From JAEELC01 sp963621965 (GTDB lineage Bacteria; Bacillota_I; Bacilli_A; Acholeplasmatales; Anaeroplasmataceae), in assembly GCA_963621965.1 (NCBI GenBank), contig CAVFGN010000003.1:21230-85229 (forward strand): 64,000 nucleotides of DNA. Reading direction: 5' to 3'. Shown here piece after piece: positions 53,130 through 61,468 of this stretch (position 1 is the first letter of the stretch; each line of letters begins with the position of its first letter). Position numbers and translations under genes: made by a program. The notes under the pieces are model-generated. The model was not told where the DNA came from and did not search any database. It saw only the letters and a program-made list of their open reading frames with translations.

Positions 53130-54071
53130 CTAAGTGTCGTAAGCTTCAATAATCTTTTGAACTAATGGATTTCTTACAACATCTAATTTTTCAAACTTAA
53201 TAATTTTAATGTCATCAATATTTTTCAAAATATTACATGCATTTACTAAACCACTTTTTTTGCCAACCGGTAAATCTATTTGTGAAATATCACCAGTAAT
53301 TACCATTTTAGAATTAAAGCCTAGACGAGTTAAAAACATCTTCATCTGCATTTCAGTTGTATTTTGAGCTTCATCTAAAATACAAAAACAGTTTTCAAGA
53401 GTACGACCTCTCATATAGGCTAAAGGTGCTATTTCAATAACACCATTTTCAATCATTTGATCCACACTTTTATTACCAAGCGTATCATACAAAGCATCAT
53501 ACAAAGGTCTTAAATAAGGATCAATCTTTTCTTTCAAATCTCCAGGTAAAAAGCCAAGAGATTCACCAGCTTCAATCGCCGGACGAGTTAATACAATATG
53601 TTTTATAATACCCTTTTTAAGAAGAGAAACTGCATAAACTACCGCTAAATATGTTTTACCTGTACCTGCAGGTCCTACTCCAAATACAATATCAGCGTCT
53701 TTTAGTGCATTTACGTATTCTATTTGTTTAAGTGTTTTAGGATATATTGCCTTACCACTAAATGTACGCTCAATCATCTCTTTTTTTTGATATATTTTAT
53801 ATAAAAGATTTATATTATCTAAATTTTTGTAAATATAAGTTATATCACGAGATGTAACTTGAAAGTTGTTTTTAGCCATAAAAGATAACATGTCAAACAT
53901 CTTTTTAAGTGATTCAATAGTAGTTTCGTCATCAATATTGCACTCAACTTCATTGAAATTAACATTCAATTTACAATCAAAAAGTTTTTCAATAAATTTT
54001 AAATTAATGTTGTCATTTCCTACAATATTTTGACACTCAGATAACGAAGTAAAATTTACTGTAAATTTCAT
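53130..54071 (-). CDS. phoH: PhoH-family ATPase
   Basis: Cytosolic PhoH-like P-loop protein of 313 residues from the ATG at 54071 (AGGAG before it; the frame opens 33 bases earlier without a site). A short KH-like N-terminal part is followed by the ATPase with Walker A GVGPAGTGKTYLAV, RPAIEAGESLGFLPGDLKEKIDPYLRPLYDAL, Walker B CILDEAQN and TGDISQIDLP. In Bacillota it usually precedes ybeY and era; neither is here. Its role is in RNA metabolism by association only. Confidence 0.93.
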   Translation of the reverse strand: MKFTVNFTSLSECQNIVGNDNINLKFIEKLFDCKLNVNFNEVECNIDDETTIESLKKMFDMLSFMAKNNFQVTSRDITYIYKNLDNINLLYKIYQKKEMIERTFSGKAIYPKTLKQIEYVNALKDADIVFGVGPAGTGKTYLAVVYAVSLLKKGIIKHIVLTRPAIEAGESLGFLPGDLKEKIDPYLRPLYDALYDTLGNKSVDQMIENGVIEIAPLAYMRGRTLENCFCILDEAQNTTEMQMKMFLTRLGFNSKMVITGDISQIDLPVGKKSGLVNACNILKNIDDIKIIKFEKLDVVRNPLVQKIIEAYDT

Positions 54072-54079
54072 TCTTTCTC

Positions 54080-55465
54080 CTAAATAACTAAGAATAGTAG
54101 CCAAGCTAAACCATAATATATTACAATTGCAATTAAATCATTAATTGTTGTAATAAATGGACCCGAAGCAACAGCTGGGTCAATATGCATTTTTGTAAGT
54201 AAAATTGGTAAGTATGAGCCTGTGAAAGCTGATACACTCATCGCAATAAACAACGCAAGACCAACAATAGAGCCTGCTTTAAAGCAATCATGCCAGTTAA
54301 AGCCAGTTCCCGAATATACATTTGTTTTTGTAATACCTAAAAATAGTGAAATGAATAAAATAGAAATTAAAGCTAATATAACACCATTAACAACACCAAT
54401 TTTTATTTCGTGCCATATAATTTTTCTAGCTTGTCTTTTACTCTCTTCTTCGTCAGAAATATAACGAATTGTAACCGCAAGAGATTGTGTACCTACATTA
54501 CCTGCCATATCAAGAACCATTGATTGGAAAGCAACTATTGCAGGTAAAGTTGCAATAACGTGTTCAAATCTTCCAGTAACACTAGATACTACAAGACCTA
54601 AAATCATTAAAGTGATTAGCCAAGGTAGACGTTTTTTTAGAGATTTAGTTAATGGTTCATCAATCTCATCTTCTTCAGATAAACCGGCAAGTTTAGCGTA
54701 ATCTTCTGAAATTTGATCATCAACGGCTTCAACGATATCACTAGTAGTGATAACACCGACAAGTTGATTTTTAGCATTTAATACTGGAACGATTGCCATA
54801 TCGTATCCTCTAATATCGTTAATAACTTCATCAGTTATAGCTGTATCTCTTACAAATGGTGTATTAGTTAGTATAAACTCATCAAGATTTGCTTCTTTTC
54901 TAGCACAAATTAAATCTTTCAATTCAATCATACCGTATAATGACTCATCGTCACGAAGGACAAATATAGAATTAATGTTATCATTAGTTCCTGCTTGTTC
55001 TACTAATTGCTTCATAGCACTAGTAACTGTAGAACCATAAGGAATGGAAATAAAGTTAGTAGTCATGATTGATCCAATTTGTTCATCATCATATGAATTA
55101 ATAAGCTTTACATCTTCTTGACTCTCTTGTTCCATACGATCTAAGATTTCTTTGGCATCGTTTGTATCAAGTTCGTCTAAAACGTCTACAGCGTCGTCCG
55201 CATCCATTTGTTCGATGATATCAGCTGCTTGTTCATAATTTAATTCTTCAACATAATCTTCAACGTCATCTAAATATGAGAAAACTTCACTAGTTCTTTC
55301 ATTTCCTAAAATCTTATAAAGACTTAAACGTTCTTCTTTAGTAAGTAAGCTGACAATAGAGGCTATATCGTTTTCATGATAATCTCTTAATTGTTCACTC
55401 TTTTCACAATTAGAAATATCTGAATCTAATATTTTTTTAATTTCATTAAAGTAATCTAATTCCAT
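54080..55465 (-). CDS. mgtE: Magnesium transporter MgtE
   Basis: Mg2+ channel/transporter, 461 residues from the ATG at 55465 (AAGGATGG before it). The acidic helical N domain (about 20-125, LDYFNEIKK ... LDELDTNDAKEILDRMEQESQEDV) is followed by two CBS domains (about 130-250) and five membrane helices with the selectivity segment DPAVASGPFITTINDLIAIVIYYG. The cytosolic domains sense Mg2+ and close the pore. I see no M-box riboswitch in the leader: only about 100 bases separate it from the dxs terminator. First gene of mgtE-phoH-PHP-engB. Confidence 0.96.
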   Translation of the reverse strand: MELDYFNEIKKILDSDISNCEKSEQLRDYHENDIASIVSLLTKEERLSLYKILGNERTSEVFSYLDDVEDYVEELNYEQAADIIEQMDADDAVDVLDELDTNDAKEILDRMEQESQEDVKLINSYDDEQIGSIMTTNFISIPYGSTVTSAMKQLVEQAGTNDNINSIFVLRDDESLYGMIELKDLICARKEANLDEFILTNTPFVRDTAITDEVINDIRGYDMAIVPVLNAKNQLVGVITTSDIVEAVDDQISEDYAKLAGLSEEDEIDEPLTKSLKKRLPWLITLMILGLVVSSVTGRFEHVIATLPAIVAFQSMVLDMAGNVGTQSLAVTIRYISDEEESKRQARKIIWHEIKIGVVNGVILALISILFISLFLGITKTNVYSGTGFNWHDCFKAGSIVGLALFIAMSVSAFTGSYLPILLTKMHIDPAVASGPFITTINDLIAIVIYYGLAWLLFLVI

Positions 55466-55565
55466 AGTATACCATCCTTTCTGATTTGAATACACAAAAA
55501 ACCATTATAATTTTACCACAATAATTAATTATTTACTAACTTTTAAATCAAAATTTAAAAAGAAA

Positions 55566-55602
55566 TCAAAAAAAAGATAGAATCCTTTAAAAAATTCTAT
55601 CT
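55566..55602 (-). terminator. Terminator of the DXS-type gene
   Basis: AGATAGAAT (55602-55594) pairs with ATTCTATCT (55583-55575), nine pairs, followed by eight T. It lies 46 bases after the stop. Confidence 0.85.
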
Positions 55603-55647
55603 CAAGTTTGTTATACATGTTATTACTATATTTCTACATATTCTATT

Positions 55648-57393
55648 TTATAAAAATTCAATTATGTCTTTTATTATATCTTCTTTTTGCATAGAATTAT
55701 CTTTTAATACATCGACTGGGTTAAATCTATCAATGATTTCTTTTCTTAGTCCATAATTTAATATTTTTACATTAGTATTACCAAAGTATGAAGCAATTTT
55801 TTGTCCGTATCCACCATCTAAGATAGTACCTTCAATCGTTACAATGACTTTGTAATCTTTTAATGTTTCAAGCGTTTTTAAATCCAAACTTGATATGCAA
55901 ACAGGATTAATTAAAGTTGGATTATAGCCTTTAAGCTTTAATTCTTTTCCCACATCTTCTGCATATTTATAAAAATCATTTACACCAAATATAGCTATAT
56001 CTTTACCGTTTTCTTCAATTTTGTTTATAACCTTATCAAAATTAGTGAATGGAATACGATTATCTTCTACTATTCCTTGAGCAGGAATTAGGATAGCGAC
56101 ACTTTCTCCCTCTTTATCAAGAGACCAGTTAAGCATTGAAATATATTCAGCCTTATTTGTAGGCGCAAGCACTTTTAAATTAGGAATATTTGCAAGCATT
56201 GAAGCAGCATATATTCCAAGGTGAGTTGCATCTCTGCCTCCATATAATGAAGAACCTGTTACTAGAATTGTTGCGCCATTATTATTTAGAGCTAAATCTT
56301 GGCTAATTTGGTCATATGTTCTTTGTAAGAATGAAGCACTCGTTGCAAATACTGCTTTACTTCCTCTTTTTGCGGCACCACTAACTAATGCAACAGCACT
56401 TTCTTCAGCAATACCGACATCTACAAAGTTATCTTTATAAGTTTGAAATCTATCTTCTTCTGAAAATCCAATATTAAAAGGTAATGCCGCAACTACAGCT
56501 AATATAGGTTCTCCTTTTTTAATCCTATTCTTTAGAATATCACCAGTGATATTTGCATAAGATTCTCTAATGTATGGAGCTTTTTCAATTCCTGTTTCAA
56601 TATCAAAAGGCATAGTATAATGCCAGTCTGATTTATGTTCAATACTAGGTTTATATCCGTGTCCTTTTTCAGTATTGATATGAACTACAATCGGGTGATC
56701 AATATCTTTAACACGTTCAAATATTTCAATTACTTTAGAAATATCGTTACCATCATTTAGATAGATATAATCTAAATTAAATGATTTAAATATATTGTTT
56801 TCGCTTAAACCATTTGTTTGTCTTAAAATTTCTAAATTCTTATATAGTCCACCATGATTTTCAGCAATAGACATTTGATTATCATTAACTACAATAATAA
56901 AGTTAGATTTTAATTCACCAGCTATATTTAAGCCTTCCATTGCTTCTCCACCAGATAAAGAACCATCACCAATAATTGCAATAATATTTTCTTTTTGATT
57001 CAAAACATCTCTACCTTTAGCTAAACCGAGTGCAAGCGAAACCGATGTAGATGTATGACCAACACAAAACATATCATGTTCGCTTTCTTTAGGTTCTGTA
57101 TATCCTGATACATCCGCATAATGATTAGGGTCAATAAATGCTTCTTTTCTTCCTGTTAATATTTTGTGAGTATAAGATTGATGTGACACATCAAAAACAA
57201 ATTTATCATTAGGAGAATCAAATACGTAATGAAGTGCGACTTCTAGTTCTACAGCACCAAGATTTGGTCCGAAGTGACCGCCTCTTACACTCATCTTTTT
57301 AATTAAACATTCTCGAATTTCTTCACATAATTCTTCTAGTTCTTTTATATTTAACTTTTTCAAATCTTTAGGATTATTTATTCTTTCTATCAT
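55648..57393 (-). CDS. dxs: 1-deoxy-D-xylulose-5-phosphate synthase-type enzyme
   Basis: Thiamine-diphosphate enzyme of 581 residues with the DXS layout: SVRGGHFGPNLGAVELEVALHYVF, FDVSHQSYTHKILTGR, the ThDP motif GDGSLSGGEAMEGLN ... NDNQMS, the pyrimidine domain with DVGIAEESAVALVSGAA, and the C-terminal domain with TIEGTILDGGYGQKI. True DXS starts the MEP isoprenoid pathway. The wording DVSHQSYTHK and the shorter length resemble a DXS-like subgroup in Bacillota whose role is less certain, and no other MEP gene is in the window. AAGGTGAT precedes the ATG. Confidence 0.8.
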   Translation of the reverse strand: MIERINNPKDLKKLNIKELEELCEEIRECLIKKMSVRGGHFGPNLGAVELEVALHYVFDSPNDKFVFDVSHQSYTHKILTGRKEAFIDPNHYADVSGYTEPKESEHDMFCVGHTSTSVSLALGLAKGRDVLNQKENIIAIIGDGSLSGGEAMEGLNIAGELKSNFIIVVNDNQMSIAENHGGLYKNLEILRQTNGLSENNIFKSFNLDYIYLNDGNDISKVIEIFERVKDIDHPIVVHINTEKGHGYKPSIEHKSDWHYTMPFDIETGIEKAPYIRESYANITGDILKNRIKKGEPILAVVAALPFNIGFSEEDRFQTYKDNFVDVGIAEESAVALVSGAAKRGSKAVFATSASFLQRTYDQISQDLALNNNGATILVTGSSLYGGRDATHLGIYAASMLANIPNLKVLAPTNKAEYISMLNWSLDKEGESVAILIPAQGIVEDNRIPFTNFDKVINKIEENGKDIAIFGVNDFYKYAEDVGKELKLKGYNPTLINPVCISSLDLKTLETLKDYKVIVTIEGTILDGGYGQKIASYFGNTNVKILNYGLRKEIIDRFNPVDVLKDNSMQKEDIIKDIIEFL

Positions 57394-57420
57394 TTTATCA
57401 CCTTTAAATTATTTATTAAA

Positions 57421-57450
57421 ATTATATAATATTTTTTCATTTTTTTACAA
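57421..57450 (-). promoter_or_regulatory. Promoter of the DXS-type gene
   Basis: TTGTAA (57445-57450), 18 bp spacer, TATAAT (57421-57426) on the - strand. Confidence 0.6.
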
Positions 57451-57480
57451 TTTAATTGCCTATAAGTTAAAAGTAATTTA

Positions 57481-57512
57481 GAAAAAGAAAAGGAAGAGGA
57501 TTATTCCTCTTC
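57481..57512 (-). terminator. Terminator of the 603-residue membrane protein gene
   Basis: GAAGAGGA (57512-57505) pairs with TCCTCTTC (57500-57493), loop ATAA, followed by CTTTTCTTTTTC. The stem includes the last codons and the stop. Confidence 0.75.
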
Positions 57513-59294
57513 ACTCTCTTCTGCATCTTCAGATTCATCATCAAAATCATCATCGTCTTTTTCTTCGTCTTCTACAACCTTATTATGAGATGATTCTGTA
57601 TTTTGTTCTTTATTAATATCTTCTAGAGCAAACACTGGTTCAACTAAGTAAGTTTCTTCAACTACTTTTTTCTTAATTAAACCATTTTCAATCATTTGAT
57701 CTTCAGTTTGAGGTCCTAATTCTTCAGTGAAATCTTTATAAGGACGTTCTGTTTTATAAAGATCAGCACCTAATTCTTTATATGCAGCTTCTAATAATTC
57801 AAGTGCATATTTCATAGAACGATCAGACTTGATACGTAAACGATATGGTGTAGCTGCTAAGCTCTTTGTCTTTTCTGTGTAATCTTTTAAGTGATATTTA
57901 GAAATTTCTAAGTAGCTTGCAGGTAGATTTAAATATAAATACATTGCTTTGCTAGAAGGACTCATCTTAAGTACTGCAACCTTCGTTCTACCTAGAACAA
58001 TTGTTGTTTTAGCAAATGCATTACGTACATTACCTCTCTTATACTTGAAAGGAATATTTAATAAATCAGAATAAGTTTGCTTTAATGCGTCATCAGCTAC
58101 AATTAACTTAGCTTTAAATCCACGAGTAACAGTTGTTTTAAGTTCAGTTTCATAATGACTTTTATCAGTTAAGTTTTCAGTCGTAAATGTCTTTTTAGCA
58201 TTACCTGCTGTATCAATATGCACATTAGATGCAATATGTTCTTCTAATTTCTTATTTAGAGTTTCAATTTCTTCATTAGCTTTAGCTAATTCTTCTTTTA
58301 ACGCCTTAACATCTTCATTTTCTGCTTCTTTTGTTTGTGCAGGCTTTGCAACTGATTCTTCAATTTCATCAATCGCTTCTTCAGTTTCATCATTTTTTAC
58401 TTCTTCATGATCTTTGCAAGTATCTTTAGAAGCAATAAAACTAATAAATGGTTTTAATGCATAACTAATTGCTAAAACTAAAAGTGTGAATAAATAAGCT
58501 CCAATCAAGAATTTAGATACTTCTGTTACATATTCGAAATCACCACTAGGTTTAACTACATCATTATTTAAAAGAATTGCAAGAATAATACCACATACAA
58601 AACCAACAATTCCTACGCATAATGGTGCTAAACCATTCTTTGTTTTAGATGATGCAAAAACATGAAGTACAACCATAACTACAAATACAGCTAAAATAAT
58701 AAATAACACTTTAGTATCAACTAATCTAATATATCCACCAAATGTACTTACTTGATCTTTATCCATATATAATAAAGCACTAAAGTATAAAGCAAATAAG
58801 CCTCCTAAATATAAAGCTGGAGTTAGGGCTAGTGAAATTTGTGAAGCATATTTTGGATTAGATTCTTCATTTTTAAATACAATTGTAAACATTACTTTTA
58901 AAATACTTACAAGAGATAAAATTGCTAAATAAACTAAAACTCCAAATGCTACAAAATAGTGATAAGTTTGCGCAAATACACTTGATACATTACCAATTTT
59001 TCCGCCACTACTTAATACTTCAACAGTCGCAAAACAACCAATAATAATTAATATTTCTAATATGGCACATTCAATCTTAGCATTTTTCTTTTCAGGACAT
59101 AATCCTAAAGGTATTGCAAATCCTAAACAAATAATTGCAATTACAATGCAAGGCCAAAAGCTTTGAATAAAGGTTTTGGAATCATGAAGTAATAAAACCC
59201 CATTGACTTTATAAAAAGCTGCATAAATGAATGTTGATACGAATGCAGCTAAGAAAAGCCAAAAAACGTGAATAAATAATAAATTCTTTTTCAT
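57501..59294 (-). CDS. Multi-span membrane protein with coiled coil and unnamed C-terminal domain
   Basis: About 597 residues from the ATG at 59294 (GAGGTG before it). Seven or eight hydrophobic segments fill residues 5-305. An acidic linker leads to a coiled coil (EDVKALKEELAKANEEIETLNKKLEEHI). Then comes a domain of about 150 residues, TVTRGFKAKLIVADDALKQTYSDLLNIPFKYKRGNVRNAFAKTTIVLGRTKVAVLKMS ... YRLRIKSDRSMKYALELLEAAY; I recognise its pattern as common in Erysipelotrichia and Clostridia but know no function. The tail is strongly acidic (Glu/Asp/Ser). It has a possible extended -10 (TGCTAAAAT) 20 bases before the ribosome binding site. A structural or envelope role is a guess. Confidence 0.7.
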   Translation of the reverse strand: MKKNLLFIHVFWLFLAAFVSTFIYAAFYKVNGVLLLHDSKTFIQSFWPCIVIAIICLGFAIPLGLCPEKKNAKIECAILEILIIIGCFATVEVLSSGGKIGNVSSVFAQTYHYFVAFGVLVYLAILSLVSILKVMFTIVFKNEESNPKYASQISLALTPALYLGGLFALYFSALLYMDKDQVSTFGGYIRLVDTKVLFIILAVFVVMVVLHVFASSKTKNGLAPLCVGIVGFVCGIILAILLNNDVVKPSGDFEYVTEVSKFLIGAYLFTLLVLAISYALKPFISFIASKDTCKDHEEVKNDETEEAIDEIEESVAKPAQTKEAENEDVKALKEELAKANEEIETLNKKLEEHIASNVHIDTAGNAKKTFTTENLTDKSHYETELKTTVTRGFKAKLIVADDALKQTYSDLLNIPFKYKRGNVRNAFAKTTIVLGRTKVAVLKMSPSSKAMYLYLNLPASYLEISKYHLKDYTEKTKSLAATPYRLRIKSDRSMKYALELLEAAYKELGADLYKTERPYKDFTEELGPQTEDQMIENGLIKKKVVEETYLVEPVFALEDINKEQNTESSHNKVVEDEEKDDDDFDDESEDAEESEEE

Positions 59295-59424
59295 GTAAAC
59301 ACCTCTTTTCACTATTTTAGCATTTTGATTTACTTTTGTCTTTATATTTTATTAATTTTTATAAAATTTTTTAAAAAAAATTAATTTCCTTGTAATAAAT
59401 TCTAAATTTTTATATTTTTGCCTA

Positions 59425-59438
59425 TAATAAGCTTATTA
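59425..59438. repeat. 14 bp palindrome in the 59.3-59.5 kb spacer
   Basis: TAATAAGCTTATTA is a perfect palindrome in the 210 bp spacer upstream of the 603-residue membrane gene. It may be an operator; nothing else is seen in this spacer except AT-rich sequence and the terminator of the next gene. Confidence 0.3.
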
Positions 59439-59504
59439 TTATGTTTATATATACAGGTTATAGTAGCTTAACTTTGTTTAATTTAAAACTATTTTTAAAT
59501 AATA

Positions 59505-59533
59505 GAAAAATAAAAAGGTCCCGAAGAACCTTT
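59505..59533 (-). terminator. Terminator of the 222-residue membrane protein gene
   Basis: AAAGGTTC (59533-59526) pairs with GGACCTTT (59521-59514), closed by a TTCG tetraloop, followed by TTTATTTTT. Confidence 0.85.
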
Positions 59534-59536
59534 TAA

Positions 59537-60205
59537 CTATCTATCTTTATATTCAGCATCAATTGCATCTTTCTTTACAGAATCATAATGGTCATCTGTA
59601 AATATAGAACTAACAATATCACCAAAGAATAATGAAGTACAAGTCATAAATAGTGCTACTAACATCAAAATGATACCAAATATAATCATTTGTACATTGT
59701 GTGAAATAACAGGGTCGTTTCCTACAGCTAATGCACCAATCACAATCGCAATAACACCACCAATTGAACCGACAATTAAAGTAATTAAGATATTTTTAAA
59801 TGAATCTTGTTTAATTGAAAGTAGTGCAGTAACAATTACTTCCGCAACAGATAAAACACCTGTAACTAGTAAGAAATAAGGAACATAGTAAATAAAAAGT
59901 AAAATAAGTGTTCCGCATACTGTTTCATTAACAACTAGATAAATACCAGCAGCTAATAAAGAAGCACTTCCGCCAGCAAGTCCAATTGCATTTCTTCTTG
60001 TAAGAATTGTAAGGCATAATGCACATACAACCGCAATAGAACCGATAATGATAAGTGAAACACCAATAACTCTACCAATATTTTGGTAAGCATCAGCACT
60101 AGTTTCACCAGACGCAGCTCCTACAATTATACATAAGATACCTACGATAAAAGTAAGAACTGAAATAATTAATTTTTGATAATGTTTTTTAATTAAAGTT
60201 AACAT
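59537..60205 (-). CDS. Small multi-span membrane protein of unknown function
   Basis: A 222-residue protein with six hydrophobic segments (about 10-30, 45-68, 73-92, 96-120, 137-162, 168-195) and a short charged tail. The spacing of Gly-rich helices (LTFIVGILCIIVGAASG, IGRVIGVSLIIIGSIAVVCALCL) recalls HdeD/DUF308-like proteins, but the match is too loose to name it. No signal peptide beyond the first helix. GAGAGGAA precedes the ATG, and a promoter lies at 60230-60257. It is transcribed alone. Confidence 0.65.
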   Translation of the reverse strand: MLTLIKKHYQKLIISVLTFIVGILCIIVGAASGETSADAYQNIGRVIGVSLIIIGSIAVVCALCLTILTRRNAIGLAGGSASLLAAGIYLVVNETVCGTLILLFIYYVPYFLLVTGVLSVAEVIVTALLSIKQDSFKNILITLIVGSIGGVIAIVIGALAVGNDPVISHNVQMIIFGIILMLVALFMTCTSLFFGDIVSSIFTDDHYDSVKKDAIDAEYKDR

Positions 60206-60229
60206 TTAAATTCCTCTCTTTATAATTAA

Positions 60230-60257
60230 ATTATAGTATTAAGCCTAAAATTTACAA
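60230..60257 (-). promoter_or_regulatory. Promoter of the 222-residue membrane protein gene
   Basis: TTGTAA (60252-60257), 16 bp spacer, TATAAT (60230-60235) on the - strand. I see no clear terminator for the upstream aroF in the same 101 bp spacer. Confidence 0.65.
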
Positions 60258-60306
60258 ATATAATTAAAAATTATTAAACAAAATACATATAAATGTAAAT
60301 AATTTA

Positions 60307-61368
60307 TTAAGAAATATTGCCTCTTCTTAGTTCAGCTATATCAAGGATCAATTTACGGGTCTTCTCCCAACCAAGGCATGCATCAGTAATAGATTTACCG
60401 TATACACCACCATCAACTTTTTGATTACCATCTTCAATATAAGATTCAATCATTAAACCTTTAACAAGTTTAAAAATATCTGGATTATGTCTAGTTGAAT
60501 GAAGTACTTCTTTTGCAATTCTTATTTGTTCTAAGTATTTTTTACCACTGTTTGAGTGATTACAGTCAATAATAACCGCTGGATTTTTATATTCCTTTTC
60601 CTTGTATAATGCACAAAGTCTCTCTAAATCTTCATAGTGATAATTAGGATGAGTTACACCCGCTTTATCAACGTAGCCACGAAGAACTACATGTGCTAAA
60701 TCATTACCTTTTGATTCAACTTCCCAACCACGGTAAATAAATGTAGCGCCATGTTGAGCAGCATTTACTGAATTCATAACTACAGATAAATCACCACTTG
60801 TAGGATTCTTCATACCAACAGGAACATCAACTCCACTTGAAAGAAGTCTATGTTCTTGGTCCTCAACACTTCTTGCACCTATCGCAATATATCCTAAAAT
60901 ATCTGAAACATAAGCCCAGTTTTCAGGATAAAGCATTTCATCAGCTGCTAAAAAGCCAGTCTCTTCGACTACATGCATTTGTAAATGTCTAATAGCTTTA
61001 ATACCTTTTAACATGTCAGGTTCTTGTGTAGGATCTGGTTGATGGATCATACCTTTGTAACCTGCACCCGTTGTACGTGGTTTACCTGTGTAAATACGTG
61101 GAATAAAGTATAATACATCTTTAACCTCTTCATATAAATCTCTTAAACGTTTACAATAATCAATAACCGCATCCTCTCTATCAGATGAGCAAGGTCCGAT
61201 AATTAATATAAGTTTATCTGATTTTCCCGTGAAAATATCACGGATTTCTTTGTCTGCTAAAACTTTAGTTTGTTTTACTTTCTCACTTGCAGGATATAAT
61301 TTTCTAATTTCTTCTGGAGTTGGTAATTCTAATTTTGAAACTAAATTTTTGGAAAATTCATCTCTCAT
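60307..61368 (-). CDS. aroF: 3-deoxy-7-phosphoheptulonate (DAHP) synthase, class I
   Basis: First step of the shikimate pathway, joining phosphoenolpyruvate and erythrose-4-phosphate. The 353-residue protein is of the AroF/G/H type: LILIIGPCSSD, FIPRIYTGKPRTTGAGYKGMIHQP, AIGARSVEDQEHRLLSSG, GMKNPTSGDL and VIIDCNHSNSGK. The N-terminal extension that carries feedback sites in this class is present, but which amino acid inhibits it cannot be read. No other aro gene is adjacent. AGAGGT precedes the ATG. Chorismate-derived prephenate is also the donor for the TrhP tRNA modification encoded at 11224-13286. Confidence 0.96.
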   Translation of the reverse strand: MRDEFSKNLVSKLELPTPEEIRKLYPASEKVKQTKVLADKEIRDIFTGKSDKLILIIGPCSSDREDAVIDYCKRLRDLYEEVKDVLYFIPRIYTGKPRTTGAGYKGMIHQPDPTQEPDMLKGIKAIRHLQMHVVEETGFLAADEMLYPENWAYVSDILGYIAIGARSVEDQEHRLLSSGVDVPVGMKNPTSGDLSVVMNSVNAAQHGATFIYRGWEVESKGNDLAHVVLRGYVDKAGVTHPNYHYEDLERLCALYKEKEYKNPAVIIDCNHSNSGKKYLEQIRIAKEVLHSTRHNPDIFKLVKGLMIESYIEDGNQKVDGGVYGKSITDACLGWEKTRKLILDIAELRRGNIS

Positions 61369-61424
61369 AATATACCTCTTTAATATAATATATCACAATT
61401 AATTAATTTTTGTTTTATAAACGC

Positions 61425-61451
61425 AATAAAAGTATGCCTTAGCATACTTTT
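61425..61451 (-). terminator. Terminator of gpmI
   Basis: AAAAGTATGC (61451-61442) pairs perfectly with GCATACTTTT (61437-61428), loop TAAG. The T tract is mostly inside the stem (CTTTTATTG). Confidence 0.8.
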
Positions 61452-61468
61452 AGCGCTTAAAAATTAAA

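Noticed and set aside
55466..55647. M-box magnesium riboswitch before mgtE
   Set aside because: About 100 bases of AT-rich leader remain after the dxs terminator, without the paired segments of the M-box.
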